DNA of 64,000 nt from Mycobacterium sp. 852013-51886_SCH5428379 (GCF_001665575.1 NZ_LZSU01000003.1:20041-84040); one strand, 5' to 3'. Positions 17,970 to 26,073 are shown, counted from the first letter of the stretch. The notes: a model not told the origin generated them from the letters alone. Numbers and translations: made by a program.

Positions 17970-18662
17970 TCAGATCTTCGGACCGGTGTCTACCACCTTG
18001 CGGGCCACGTCGATGACCTTGGTGTTGGACTCCTGGGACAGCCGCGTCATGAGGTCGAAGGCGCGGATCGCATCGATGCTGAAGCGCTCCATCAACATGC
18101 CTTTGGCCTGCCCGATGAGGTCGCGCGAGGCGAGTGCACTACGGAATTGATCGTCGCGCAGGGACACTGCCCACAGCACGGCGCTGTGCGTCGCGAAGAT
18201 CGAGCCGAGCTCGACGGCGTCCTGGTCGAACGTGCCCGGCGTCGTCGAATACAGGTTGAGCGCGCCCATTGAGGTCCGGTGGGTGAACATCCGGAACGAC
18301 AGGGACGACCGTATCGGCGTCTCGGCCAGCGCGGCCTGCCGGAACTGCGGCCATCGGTGGTCGTCGGCGAAGTCGTCGACCAGCACTGTGTCGAGTTCCC
18401 ACGCCGCCGACAGGCAGGGGCCCTCGCCGTGCCGTTCCTGGATGCCGTCGATCCTGCGCGCGACTTCGTCGGTCGCTCCGATGGTGCGCACGGCTCGGCT
18501 GCTTTCGACCATCGTCATCCCGCCCGAATCCGCGCCGGGGACGTAGTCGACGGCCGCTCGGGTCATCTCGACCATCAGGGTCTCGATGTCGTCGACGTGT
18601 TCCCGGCTCAGCTCACGCACCATCTCGGCGAGCCGTAGATGCACCTGGTTCTGCTGCGACAT
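17970..18662 (-). CDS. GAF and ANTAR domain protein (RNA-binding antiterminator type)
   Basis: 230-aa regulator. A GAF sensor domain (about 25-165) is followed by an ANTAR three-helix domain (about 170-225), seen in QFRSALASRDLIGQAKGMLMER and in AFDLMTRLSQESNTKVIDVARKVV. ANTAR domains bind paired RNA hairpins and prevent transcription termination. ATG 18662 is preceded by GAGGACGAGG on the minus strand. The 5' side holds four tandem TCGCG units and, 47-151 nt upstream of the start, four hairpin-forming repeats. Autoregulation through the leader is an attractive inference. The signal bound by the GAF domain is unknown. Confidence 0.88.
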   Translation of the reverse strand: MSQQNQVHLRLAEMVRELSREHVDDIETLMVEMTRAAVDYVPGADSGGMTMVESSRAVRTIGATDEVARRIDGIQERHGEGPCLSAAWELDTVLVDDFADDHRWPQFRQAALAETPIRSSLSFRMFTHRTSMGALNLYSTTPGTFDQDAVELGSIFATHSAVLWAVSLRDDQFRSALASRDLIGQAKGMLMERFSIDAIRAFDLMTRLSQESNTKVIDVARKVVDTGPKI

Positions 18663-18675
18663 CCGAACCTCGTCC

Positions 18676-18695
18676 TCGCGTCGCGTCGCGTCGCG
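18676..18695. repeat. Pentanucleotide tandem repeat, four TCGCG units
   Basis: Four perfect TCGCG copies lie 14-33 nt upstream of the GAF-ANTAR start codon, just before its ribosome-binding region. Copy-number change by slippage could alter leader spacing. With only four units it may equally be a chance feature of GC-rich DNA. Confidence 0.6.
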
Positions 18696-18708
18696 TCTAG
18701 CTAATCAC

Positions 18709-18813
18709 GCTGGGTGTCCCAGCCAAAGAATGCGAGGGTCGGGTCGTCCGACCGGAACGGCTCATCCGTTCCCCGGAATACCAGAAACGCCCGGCGCGTG
18801 GGCACCGGGCGTT
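18709..18813 (-). promoter_or_regulatory. Array of four hairpins between the STAS/small ORF unit and the GAF-ANTAR gene
   Basis: On the minus strand, in order: arms of 9 bp (18786-18813, AACGCCCGG...CCGGGCGTT, 10-nt loop); 7 bp (18754-18772, GGAACGG/CCGTTCC, loop ATGAG); 6 bp (18737-18753, GGTCGG/CCGACC, loop ACGAC), directly abutting the previous one; and 6 bp (18709-18723, GCTGGG/CCCAGC, triloop). All arms are perfect. The first can end the upstream STAS/small-ORF transcript. The middle pair, with similar A-N-G-A-N loops, recalls the paired-hairpin targets of ANTAR proteins, though the classical loops have six bases. Confidence 0.5.
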
Positions 18814-18826
18814 GTGTTCTGGAGAA

Positions 18827-18910
18827 TCAGCTCGAGATGGCCGTCATTGCCGGCAGGGAATGATGCCGACGCTTGAGTAGATAGCTGAGCCAGCGGACGT
18901 CGATGAGCAT
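18827..18910 (-). CDS. Small ORF of 27 codons downstream of the STAS gene
   Basis: ATG 18908-18910 to TGA 18827-18829 encodes a 27-residue basic peptide beginning MLIDVRWLSYLLKRRHH. A strong ribosome site, AGAAAGGA, sits about 5 nt before the ATG, and the ATG is only 18 nt after the STAS stop, so the two would be cotranslated. A 9-bp GC hairpin begins 14 nt after its stop, as for a transcript end. I do not recognise a family. The hydrophobic start plus KRRHH centre could suit membrane attachment or protein binding. Coding status is supported by context only. Confidence 0.5.
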   Translation of the reverse strand: MLIDVRWLSYLLKRRHHSLPAMTAISS

Positions 18911-18928
18911 GGTGGTCCTTTCTGCGCC

Positions 18929-19396
18929 TCAGGCGGTCTTGGTCAGGAGGGGGAGCAGCCGGCGGCGTGCCAGGATGCCTTCGCTGAAGTGGTGCAGGGC
19001 CTCGGGCACCGAGTTCGTCACCGGCATCGCGTCGAGCCCGGCCGACGAGCGCATCGCCTGCAGAACCGGCTGGCTGCCGACCACCGACCACTCGACCTCG
19101 GCCGCCGCGCACTGCTCGTCGAGGTCGTAGAACATCGAGAGAGCCTCGGCGGCAAAGGAATTCACACCGCTGAGATCGAGGACGAACGGCTTCTCGGCCA
19201 GTACGAATCGCTTGGCGTATTCGGCGACACAGTCGACATTGGTGGAGTCGATGTCACCGCTGACCGTGACGACCGTGGCCAGCTGACGGCAGCGTGCCCG
19301 CATGCGGACGCCGTGGCAGTCGAAGGCCGGATTGCCGTAGTGGAAAGCAGCATCAGAAGCCTGTGAAGTCCTGGTGCGGGTGCTCGTGCGTGTCAT
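18929..19396 (-). CDS. STAS-domain protein
   Basis: 155-aa protein with one STAS-like domain. VTVSGDIDSTNVDCVAEYAKR and FVLDLSGVNSFAAEALSMF correspond to the first strand/helix and the anti-anti-sigma phosphosite region, though the Ser sits in NSF rather than the usual DSSG. A variable, Thr/Arg-rich N-terminus of about 40 residues precedes it. ATG 19396 is chosen because GGGAGG precedes it at 6-nt spacing; the frame remains open for 21 more codons upstream. It probably acts in sigma-factor partner switching, possibly with the large SpoIIE/RsbW hybrid at 4947-9107. A small ORF follows after 18 nt. Confidence 0.75.
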   Translation of the reverse strand: MTRTSTRTRTSQASDAAFHYGNPAFDCHGVRMRARCRQLATVVTVSGDIDSTNVDCVAEYAKRFVLAEKPFVLDLSGVNSFAAEALSMFYDLDEQCAAAEVEWSVVGSQPVLQAMRSSAGLDAMPVTNSVPEALHHFSEGILARRRLLPLLTKTA

Positions 19397-19583
19397 GAGC
19401 GGCCTCCCTTCGGCGAATTCCCTTTTGCGATTCGGCGACTTCGTCACTGAATCTGACACCGAATTTAGGGCGGGAGATTAAGGCGGCTGGGTGGCTACCG
19501 CTAATGCTTTGATAAGAAAAGACATTCCCGGGACTCGTGATGCAATTGTTACCGCCCGGTAGCGCTGTTGTGGCCGGTCTCCG

Positions 19584-20831
19584 TCAGGGGTTGCGCGACT
19601 GCGCCCCTGAGTAGTTCTCCCAGGGGCTGTAATCGGCCAGCAGCGGCTCCTGGGAGGGCCGCTCGGCTTCGGGGACGTGCTGGAGATTGATCCGGATCCG
19701 GTACCAGATCGAGCTCGGACCCCGCATCCCGTCGACGAGGACGTCGACCGGTTCGAGCTTCGCCGCGGCCTGCGGATGGCGGCTGCGCCAGACGTCGAGT
19801 GCGGCCAGGGCCTCGTCCTTGGTCTTGGTGCGGGCGATCTCGATCAGCGGCATCACCGACCGGCGACGGCCGGTACCCGTGCCGTCCGCTTTGCGCGCCC
19901 CGCGCGGCGCCTTCTCCGCCGGGCCCTGCCGGTCGGCGAGGTCCAGCAGGGCGTCGAGGCTGCCGACGTGGTCGTCCATCGGCTCCCACGGATCGCCCAG
20001 TTCGGCGAAGCGGGTGGGCACGGTGTCGATCGTGAAGGCCTCCGGCCGGCAGCCTGGCACCTCGTCCCAGAACAGCGGTGTCGAGACCCGCGCGTCGGGC
20101 ATCGCGCGCACCGAGTAGGCCGAGGCGACCGTACGGTCGAAGGCGTTCTGGTTGAAGTCCACGAACACCCCCTCGCGCTCCTCTTTCCACCAGCGGCTGG
20201 TGGCCAGGTCCGGTGCGCGGCGCTCGACCTCGCGGGCCACCGCCTGGGCCGCGAGACGGACGAACTTGAAGGGCCAGCGCGGCGCGATGCGGGTGTAGAT
20301 GTGGAACCCCCGCGAACCCGACGTCTTCGGCCAGGCCGTCAGGCCATGGTCTTCGAGCACCGCGCGCGCCACCAGCGCCACGTCCAGGATCTGCTCCCAG
20401 GTGACGCCCGGCATCGGGTCGAGGTCGACACGCAGCTCGTCCGGATGGGCCAGGTCGCCGGAGCGCACCGGATGCGGGTTGAGGTCGACGCAGCCGATGT
20501 TGACCGCCCACGCCAGTCCGGCGGCGTCCCTGATGACGGCTTCCTTGGCCGAGGTGCCCGACGCGTATTTGAGTTCCGCGACGTCGACGTAGTCGGGCCG
20601 CTTCTGCGGGGCGCGCTTCTGGAACACCGCTTCCTCGGAGATGCCCTTGACGAAGCGCTTGAGGATCATCGGACGGTCGGCCACTCCGCGCAGCGCACCG
20701 TCGGCCACCGAGAGGTAGTACTCGATGAGATCGAGTTTCGTGACGCGGGTTTCACCGTCGATCACGACCTTGTCCGGATGCGTGACGGTCAGCTCGTGGC
20801 CGCCGATGTCCAGCGCTCTGGGTCCGGCCAT
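19584..20831 (-). CDS. LigD-like primase-polymerase (PolDom), PolD2 type
   Basis: 415-aa archaeo-eukaryotic primase-superfamily polymerase. The three metal-binding acidic residues are visible as Asp136 and Asp138 in RVDLDPMPG and Asp225 in VFVDFNQN. The nucleotide-binding KTSGSRGFHIYTR (about 169-181) is typical of LigD polymerase domains. No ligase or 3'-phosphoesterase domain is attached, so this is a stand-alone PolDom like the mycobacterial PolD proteins, which add ribo- or deoxyribonucleotides during gap filling. Its position beside fadD2 matches, from memory, Rv0269c / M. smegmatis PolD2. It has a C-terminal extension of about 100 residues beyond the core. Confidence 0.86.
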   Translation of the reverse strand: MAGPRALDIGGHELTVTHPDKVVIDGETRVTKLDLIEYYLSVADGALRGVADRPMILKRFVKGISEEAVFQKRAPQKRPDYVDVAELKYASGTSAKEAVIRDAAGLAWAVNIGCVDLNPHPVRSGDLAHPDELRVDLDPMPGVTWEQILDVALVARAVLEDHGLTAWPKTSGSRGFHIYTRIAPRWPFKFVRLAAQAVAREVERRAPDLATSRWWKEEREGVFVDFNQNAFDRTVASAYSVRAMPDARVSTPLFWDEVPGCRPEAFTIDTVPTRFAELGDPWEPMDDHVGSLDALLDLADRQGPAEKAPRGARKADGTGTGRRRSVMPLIEIARTKTKDEALAALDVWRSRHPQAAAKLEPVDVLVDGMRGPSSIWYRIRINLQHVPEAERPSQEPLLADYSPWENYSGAQSRNP

Positions 20832-20884
20832 GTCAGCAATGGTAGGGACTGGCGATACCCACCCGGCCTGCGGCGCGAGTCACA

Positions 20885-20890
20885 TATTGT
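20885..20890 (+). promoter_or_regulatory. -10 element (TATTGT) for a probable leaderless fadD2 mRNA
   Basis: TATTGT fits TANNNT and ends 6 nt before ATG 20897, and there is no Shine-Dalgarno sequence. Transcription is therefore likely to start on the A of the ATG. The hexamer lies inside the small palindrome CACA-TAT-TGTG (20881-20891), which could bind a regulator over the promoter. Confidence 0.4.
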
Positions 20891-20896
20891 GGTGTC

Positions 20897-22603
20897 ATGC
20901 CGAAACTCACCGATCTTTCGTTGCAGGCGGCCGAGAAGGCCAAGCAGTATCTCGACCGGGGTTCGGCCGAATTGCATTACGCCCGCAAGATGTTCGAAGC
21001 CGGCGCGCTCCAGATCGAACCGCCGCAGAACATGGCCGCCTTCGTCGCCGACATGCGCCGCTGGGGTGAGTTCGGCATGATCCCGGCGCTGAACGCGCGC
21101 CGCACACCCCACCGCGCCGCGGTCATCGACGACGACGGCGAGATGACCTACAAGGAACTCGACGACGCCGCCCACGCCGTCGCCAACGCGCTGCTGGAGA
21201 AGGGCGTCAAGGGTGGTGACGGCGTGGCGATCCTGGCCCGCAACCACCGGTGGTTCGTCGTCGCGGTGTACGGGGCCGCCCGCACCGGCGCCCGGATCAT
21301 CCTGCTCAACAGCGAGTTCTCCGGGCCGCAGATCAAAGAGGTGTCCGAACGCGAGGGCGCCCGGCTGATCATCCACGACGACGAGTACAGCAAGGCGGTC
21401 TCGCAGGCTTCACCCGAGCTCGGGTTCCTGCGCGCGCTGCCCACGAACCCGGATAACGACGAGCCCTCCGAAAGCGACGCCGAGCCCCTAGCCTCCATCG
21501 TCGAGCGTGCCAGCTTCAAACCCGCCCCAAAGGTGACCAAGCATTCGTCGGTCATCATCCTCACCAGCGGCACCACCGGTACGCCCAAGGGGGCCAACCG
21601 GAAACCACCGCTGTCGCTGGCGCCGATCGGCGGCGTGCTCTCCCACGTCCCGTTCAAGTCGGGCGAGGTCACGCTGCTGCCCGCGCCGATGTTCCACGCA
21701 CTGGGCTACCTGCACGCGACCATCGGGATGATGCTGGGGTCGACGCTCGTGCTGCGCCGGCGCTTCAAACCGGCCACCGTCCTCGCCGACATCGAAAAGC
21801 ACAGGGCCACAGCGATGATCGTGGTGCCGGTGATGCTGTCACGCATCCTCGACCACATCGAGAAGATGGACTCCAAACCCGATCTGTCCTCGCTGCGCAT
21901 CGTGTTCGTCTCGGGCTCGCAGCTCGGTGCGGAACTCGCGCAGCGGGCGATGAAGGACATCGGACCGGTGGTCTACAACCTCTACGGCTCCACCGAGATC
22001 GCCTTCGCCACCATCGCCCGGCCGGAGGATCTGGAGAAGAACCCGGCCACCGTCGGCCCCGTCGTCAAGGGGGTGCGGGTCAAGCTGTACGACGAGAACG
22101 GCAAAGAAGTGCCCAAGGGTGAGGTGGGCCGGATCTTCGTCGGCACCACGTTCCCGTTCGAGGGGTACACCGGCGGCGGGCACAAGCAGATCATCGACGG
22201 TCTGATGTCGTCGGGCGATGTCGGTTACTTCGACGAGCACGGGTTGCTGTACGTGTCGGGACGCGACGACGAGATGATCGTCTCCGGCGGCGAGAATGTG
22301 TTCCCCGCCGAGGTCGAGGACCTGATCAGCGGACATCCCGAGGTGGTCGAGGCGACCGCGCTGGGCGTGGAGGACAAGGAATGGGGCCACCGGCTGCGCG
22401 CCTTCGTCGTCAAGGCCGAGGGCGCCAGCATCGGCGAGGACGACATCAAGGCCTACGTCAAGGAGCACCTGGCCCGGTACAAGGTGCCGCGCGAGGTCAT
22501 CTTCATCGACGAACTGCCCCGCAACCCCACCGGCAAGATCCTCAAGCGCGAGCTCCGTGAGATCGACGTCGACGGGGCCGAGAAGGGCACCGAGAAGGAA
22601 TAG
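20897..22603 (+). CDS. fadD2: Fatty acyl-CoA synthetase FadD2
   Basis: 568-aa adenylate-forming enzyme that activates fatty acids to acyl-CoA through acyl-AMP. The P-loop-like VIILTSGTTGTPKG lies near 219-232, YGSTE in the middle, DEMIVSGGENVFPAEVEDLI is the hinge/acceptor region, and the catalytic Lys is in NPTGKILKREL near 547. The length and the long N-terminus (about 60 residues before the AMP-binding core) match mycobacterial FadD2. The fadD2-fadE6 neighbourhood with PolDom is the same as in M. tuberculosis Rv0269c-Rv0271c, though an SDR and a small membrane protein lie between here. The acyl-chain preference cannot be read. Confidence 0.88.
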   Translation: MPKLTDLSLQAAEKAKQYLDRGSAELHYARKMFEAGALQIEPPQNMAAFVADMRRWGEFGMIPALNARRTPHRAAVIDDDGEMTYKELDDAAHAVANALLEKGVKGGDGVAILARNHRWFVVAVYGAARTGARIILLNSEFSGPQIKEVSEREGARLIIHDDEYSKAVSQASPELGFLRALPTNPDNDEPSESDAEPLASIVERASFKPAPKVTKHSSVIILTSGTTGTPKGANRKPPLSLAPIGGVLSHVPFKSGEVTLLPAPMFHALGYLHATIGMMLGSTLVLRRRFKPATVLADIEKHRATAMIVVPVMLSRILDHIEKMDSKPDLSSLRIVFVSGSQLGAELAQRAMKDIGPVVYNLYGSTEIAFATIARPEDLEKNPATVGPVVKGVRVKLYDENGKEVPKGEVGRIFVGTTFPFEGYTGGGHKQIIDGLMSSGDVGYFDEHGLLYVSGRDDEMIVSGGENVFPAEVEDLISGHPEVVEATALGVEDKEWGHRLRAFVVKAEGASIGEDDIKAYVKEHLARYKVPREVIFIDELPRNPTGKILKRELREIDVDGAEKGTEKE

Positions 22604-22632
22604 GCGGCTCCGCCCTGCTGTCGTAGCAGGGC

Positions 22633-23412
22633 ATGAACATCGATCTCACCGGAAAGACCGCGCTCGTCACCGGCTCGACGCAGGGCATCGGCTTGGCGAT
22701 CGCCGAGGGCCTCGCCGCGGCGGGCGCCCGCGTCGTGGTGAACGGCCGTAACCGCGACCGCGTGGACGCCGCTGTTGCCGGCCTGGACGGCGACGTGATC
22801 GGCATCGCCGCGGATGTGGCCACCGACGACGGGGTGGCCGACCTGGTGCGCGAGCTGCCCGACGTCGACATCCTGGTCAACAACCTCGGCATCTTCGGCG
22901 CAGTACCGGCGCGCGAGATCACCGACGACCAATGGCGCACCTATTTCGAGGTCAACGTCCTGGCCGCGGTCCGCCTGATCCGCAGCTACCTGCCGGGGAT
23001 GGCCGACCGGGGCTGGGGCCGCGTGATCCAGATCGCCAGCGACTCGGCGATCGCCATTCCGCAGGAGATGATCCACTACGGCGTCTCCAAGACGGCGTTG
23101 CTCGCCGTGTCCCGCGGCTTCGCCAAAGACGCCGCGGGCACCGGAGTCACGGTGAACTCGGTGATCGCCGGACCGACGCACACCGCGGGTGTCGAGGACT
23201 TCGTCTATCAGCTGGTGGACCGCTCGCTGCCGTGGGACGAGGCGCAACGCGAGTTCATGCGTGCTCATCGGCCGCAGTCGCTGCTGCAGCGGCTCATCGA
23301 GCCCGAGGAGATCGCCAACATGGTGACCTACCTGGCGTCGCCGCTGGCGTCGGCGACGACCGGTGCCGCGGTGCGCGCCGACGGCGGCTACGTCGACTCG
23401 ATCCTGCCCTAG
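22633..23412 (+). CDS. Short-chain dehydrogenase/reductase
   Basis: 259-aa classical SDR. The cofactor loop is TGSTQGIG (13-20) and the conserved NNLG is at 83-86. The catalytic set is Ser136 or Ser138 in IASDSA, Tyr149 and Lys153 in YGVSK. Arg and Asn residues after the first strand (NGRNRDR) suggest NADP(H). It is an NAD(P)-dependent oxidoreductase of unknown substrate. It starts 29 bp after fadD2 on the same strand, so fatty-acid-linked metabolism is possible. Its last codons overlap the convergent small membrane protein by 4 bp. Confidence 0.85.
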   Translation: MNIDLTGKTALVTGSTQGIGLAIAEGLAAAGARVVVNGRNRDRVDAAVAGLDGDVIGIAADVATDDGVADLVRELPDVDILVNNLGIFGAVPAREITDDQWRTYFEVNVLAAVRLIRSYLPGMADRGWGRVIQIASDSAIAIPQEMIHYGVSKTALLAVSRGFAKDAAGTGVTVNSVIAGPTHTAGVEDFVYQLVDRSLPWDEAQREFMRAHRPQSLLQRLIEPEEIANMVTYLASPLASATTGAAVRADGGYVDSILP

Positions 23413-23717
23413 GCCGTCAGCGCCGCCCCGGGCACCGATAGTCCCAGCAGGAACAGCGCGAACAGGAACCATCCCGCGCCCTGCCAGATCACCCACGTTC
23501 CGCCGGCCCTCCACACCCGGTAGGTGCGGATGAAGGCGCCGAGGCCACCGGCGAACAGGATCACGGGCACCAGGATGGCCGGGATCAGCGGGTGATCCCC
23601 GGGGATGACGAAGAAGCCCAACGCGACCCCCGCCAGGGCGACGAACGCGACGACGTAGCCCACCGCGGCCCGGAAGGCCTCCGGGTCATGCCACCGCTTC
23701 TCGACGTCGTTGGTCAT
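23409..23717 (-). CDS. Small membrane protein of unknown function
   Basis: 102-aa protein with three hydrophobic segments (about 18-38, 46-64, 78-98), separated by short loops such as PGDHPLIP and RTYRVWRAGG. The N-terminus is cytoplasmic in style (DVEKRWHDPEAFRAA). I do not recognise a named family; many actinobacteria carry similar three-helix proteins. ATG 23717 is preferred over an upstream TTG at 23723. It lies 99 bp downstream of fadE6 on the same strand, but a strong inverted repeat in that gap suggests separate transcription. Confidence 0.65.
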   Translation of the reverse strand: MTNDVEKRWHDPEAFRAAVGYVVAFVALAGVALGFFVIPGDHPLIPAILVPVILFAGGLGAFIRTYRVWRAGGTWVIWQGAGWFLFALFLLGLSVPGAALTA

Positions 23718-23764
23718 GGGCAACGGTTTCCCGGCCGACGGGCGCTTATGCGCCGAAAGTACGG

Positions 23765-23799
23765 TTGTTGACGCGACACGCCGAGGATCGCGTCAACAA
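23765..23799 (-). terminator. 12-bp perfect inverted repeat after fadE6
   Basis: TTGTTGACGCGA (23765-23776) and TCGCGTCAACAA (23788-23799) form a perfect 12-bp stem with an 11-nt loop, 18 nt after the fadE6 stop on the minus strand. No U-tract follows, which is normal for mycobacterial intrinsic terminators. It also sits 48-82 nt upstream of the small membrane protein start, so an operator is an alternative. Confidence 0.55.
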
Positions 23800-23816
23800 G
23801 CGGAGTGTCGGCGGGC

Positions 23817-26018
23817 CTACGGGTCGCGGGGCAGCCCCAGCAGCCGCTCGGCGATGATGTTCAGCTGCACCTCGGACGTGCCACCGTAGATCGTGGTGGC
23901 GCGGCTGCCCAGCAGATACTCCACCCACTTGCCCTGCAGTGACTTCGAATCGCCGATCGCGCCGTCGATCCCGAACGACGACACCGCGAACTCGGCGTAG
24001 CCCTGACCGGTGCGCATCGACAGCAGCTTGGAGATCGCCGCCGACGGCATGGCGTCGCCGCCGGCGAGGGTCAGCAGCGTCGAGCGCATGTTCATCAGCT
24101 TGGCGGCGTGGCCCTCGGCGATCAGCTGGCCGGCCCTGTTCTGGCCGATCTGGTCGAAGTGACCCTCGCGGACGAAATCCACGAAGCCGTCGAGGTTGGC
24201 CAGGAAGCCGGGCTCGCTGCTGCCGATCGAAACCCGTTCGGCGGTCAGGGTGTTGCGGCTGACCTCCCAGCCGCGGTCCACCTCGCCGAGCACCAGTTCG
24301 TCGGGCACGAAGACGTCGTCGATGAAGACGGTGTTGAACATGGCATTGCCGGTGAGTTCGCGCAGCGGCTTGACCTCGACGCCGTCGCTGTTCATGTCGA
24401 GCAGGAAGTAGGTGATCCCCTGATGTTTGGGAGCGTTTGGGTCCGTTCTGGCCAACAGGGCGCCCCACTGCGAGAACTGCGCCGCGGTGGTCCAGATCTT
24501 CTGCCCGGTGATGCGCCAGCCACCGTCAACCTTGGTGGCCTTGGTGGACAGGCCGGCCAGATCGGATCCGGCGCCGGGCTCGGAGAACAGCTGGCACCAG
24601 ATCATCTCGCCGCGGAAGGTCGGCGGCAGGAAGCGCTGCTTCTGTTCGTCGGTGCCGAACGCCACGATCGACGGGATCAGCCAGGCCGCGATGCCCATTT
24701 GCGGTCGCTTGACCCGGCCCTCGCTGAACTCCTGCGCGATGATGATCTGCTCGATCGGGCTCGCGGCGCGGCCCCACGGTGTCGGCAGGTGCGGTTGAAC
24801 CCAGCCGCCCTCGGCGATCGCGGTGAGGCGATCCTCGCGGGGCATCGCCTTGAGTGCGGCCACCTCCTGGCGGATCTCGTCGCGCAGCTTCTCGGTGTCC
24901 GGGTCGAGGTCGAGGTTCATCCGGCGCATCCCGGAGGTGGTGGCGGTGTCGACCACCTGCTGGGGATAGTCGGCGTGCCGGCCGAATGCGGCGTTCAGCG
25001 CGAGTGCCCGCCGGTAGTAGACGTTGGTGTCGTGCTCCCAGGTGAACCCGATGCCGCCGTGCACCTGGATGCACTCCTGCGCGCAGTGCTGGGCTGCGGC
25101 GGGAGCGAGTGTGGCAACGACGCCAGTCGCGAAATCGACTGCCGCGTCCGCGCTTTCGAAACCCTTCTCGACCGCCTCGTCGAGCGCACGGGCGGCGTCC
25201 CACACCGCGGCCGTGGCGCGCTCGGTGTCGGCCATCATCTCCGCGCACTTGTGCTTGATCGCCTGGAACTGCCCGATCGGACGGCCGAACTGTTCGCGGA
25301 TCTTCGCGTAGGCCGACGCCTCGTCGGTCGACCAGCGGGCGACACCGACGCACTCCGCGGACAGCAGCGTGGTGATCACGGCGCGTGCCGCGGCCGCCGT
25401 CAGATTGCCCAGCACCCGGTCGCCGGCGACCTCGACGGCGTTGGCCCGCACGTGGGCGATCGGGCGCAGCAGGTCGACGGAGGTGACGGGTTCGATCTCG
25501 AGCTGATCGGCGTCCATGACGACCCAGCCGAGACCGGATTCGAGGCCCGCCACGGGGAGGACCAGCAGCGCGGCCTGGCCGGCGGACATGACCGACCGGG
25601 CCTCACCGCGGACGAGGTAGCCGTCGCCGTGCCGGGTGGCGGCGAGGTCCGACTCCAAGGCGTAGGTCGCGATGGCCGCGCCTGACGCCAGATCGGAGAG
25701 CAGCGCGGAGTTCGGATCGTCGGCGGCGATCAGCGCGCTGGCGATCGCCGACGGCACGAAGGGCCCCGGGACGGCGCCGTAGCCGAATTCGGCCAGGACG
25801 ATGGCCAGTTCGAGGAAGCCGAAGCCTTGTCCGCCCACGGACTCCGCGAGGTGCACACCGGTCAGTCCCTGCTCGGCGGCGGCCCTCCAGTACGGCGGCG
25901 GGTTGGGCACGGGGGTCTCGAGCGCTTCGTGCAGCACCTCCGACGGCGCGACGCGCGCCACGAGGCTGCGCACCGAATCGGCCAGGTCGTTGTGCTCTTC
26001 GGTGATGGCGATGGGCAT
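23817..26018 (-). CDS. fadE6: Two-domain acyl-CoA dehydrogenase FadE6
   Basis: 733-aa flavoenzyme made of two fused acyl-CoA dehydrogenase folds (about 1-360 and 375-733), the arrangement of mycobacterial FadE6. The first half has EQFGRPIGQFQAIKHKCAEM and IQVHGGIGFTWEHD. The second half has EPGAGSDLAGLSTKA (flavin/substrate site), GQKIWTTAAQ and YGGTSEVQLNIIAERLL. It catalyses the first oxidation step of beta-oxidation of an unknown acyl-CoA. ATG 26018 has GGGAGG at 9-nt spacing. A 12-bp palindrome, AACCGGTCGGTT, lies 21 nt upstream of the start and resembles mycobacterial TetR-family operators. Confidence 0.88.
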   Translation of the reverse strand: MPIAITEEHNDLADSVRSLVARVAPSEVLHEALETPVPNPPPYWRAAAEQGLTGVHLAESVGGQGFGFLELAIVLAEFGYGAVPGPFVPSAIASALIAADDPNSALLSDLASGAAIATYALESDLAATRHGDGYLVRGEARSVMSAGQAALLVLPVAGLESGLGWVVMDADQLEIEPVTSVDLLRPIAHVRANAVEVAGDRVLGNLTAAAARAVITTLLSAECVGVARWSTDEASAYAKIREQFGRPIGQFQAIKHKCAEMMADTERATAAVWDAARALDEAVEKGFESADAAVDFATGVVATLAPAAAQHCAQECIQVHGGIGFTWEHDTNVYYRRALALNAAFGRHADYPQQVVDTATTSGMRRMNLDLDPDTEKLRDEIRQEVAALKAMPREDRLTAIAEGGWVQPHLPTPWGRAASPIEQIIIAQEFSEGRVKRPQMGIAAWLIPSIVAFGTDEQKQRFLPPTFRGEMIWCQLFSEPGAGSDLAGLSTKATKVDGGWRITGQKIWTTAAQFSQWGALLARTDPNAPKHQGITYFLLDMNSDGVEVKPLRELTGNAMFNTVFIDDVFVPDELVLGEVDRGWEVSRNTLTAERVSIGSSEPGFLANLDGFVDFVREGHFDQIGQNRAGQLIAEGHAAKLMNMRSTLLTLAGGDAMPSAAISKLLSMRTGQGYAEFAVSSFGIDGAIGDSKSLQGKWVEYLLGSRATTIYGGTSEVQLNIIAERLLGLPRDP

Positions 26019-26038
26019 AGCGGCGTTGCCTCCCTAAT

Positions 26039-26050
26039 AACCGGTCGGTT
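26039..26050. promoter_or_regulatory. Palindromic operator candidate before fadE6 (AACCGGTCGGTT)
   Basis: AACCG-GT-CGGTT lies 21-32 nt upstream of the fadE6 ATG, just outside its ribosome site. ACCGACCGGT-type palindromes are common targets of TetR-family repressors of lipid genes in mycobacteria. The TetR gene at 31649-32278 is the nearest candidate regulator, but no copy of the motif is seen in its own promoter. Confidence 0.4.
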
Positions 26051-26073
26051 GGGAGCCAATGTACCCGCGGCGG

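Noticed and set aside
19677..21080. 467-codon plus-strand ORF
   Set aside because: Antisense to the PolDom gene and out of frame with the start of fadD2; no domain seen.
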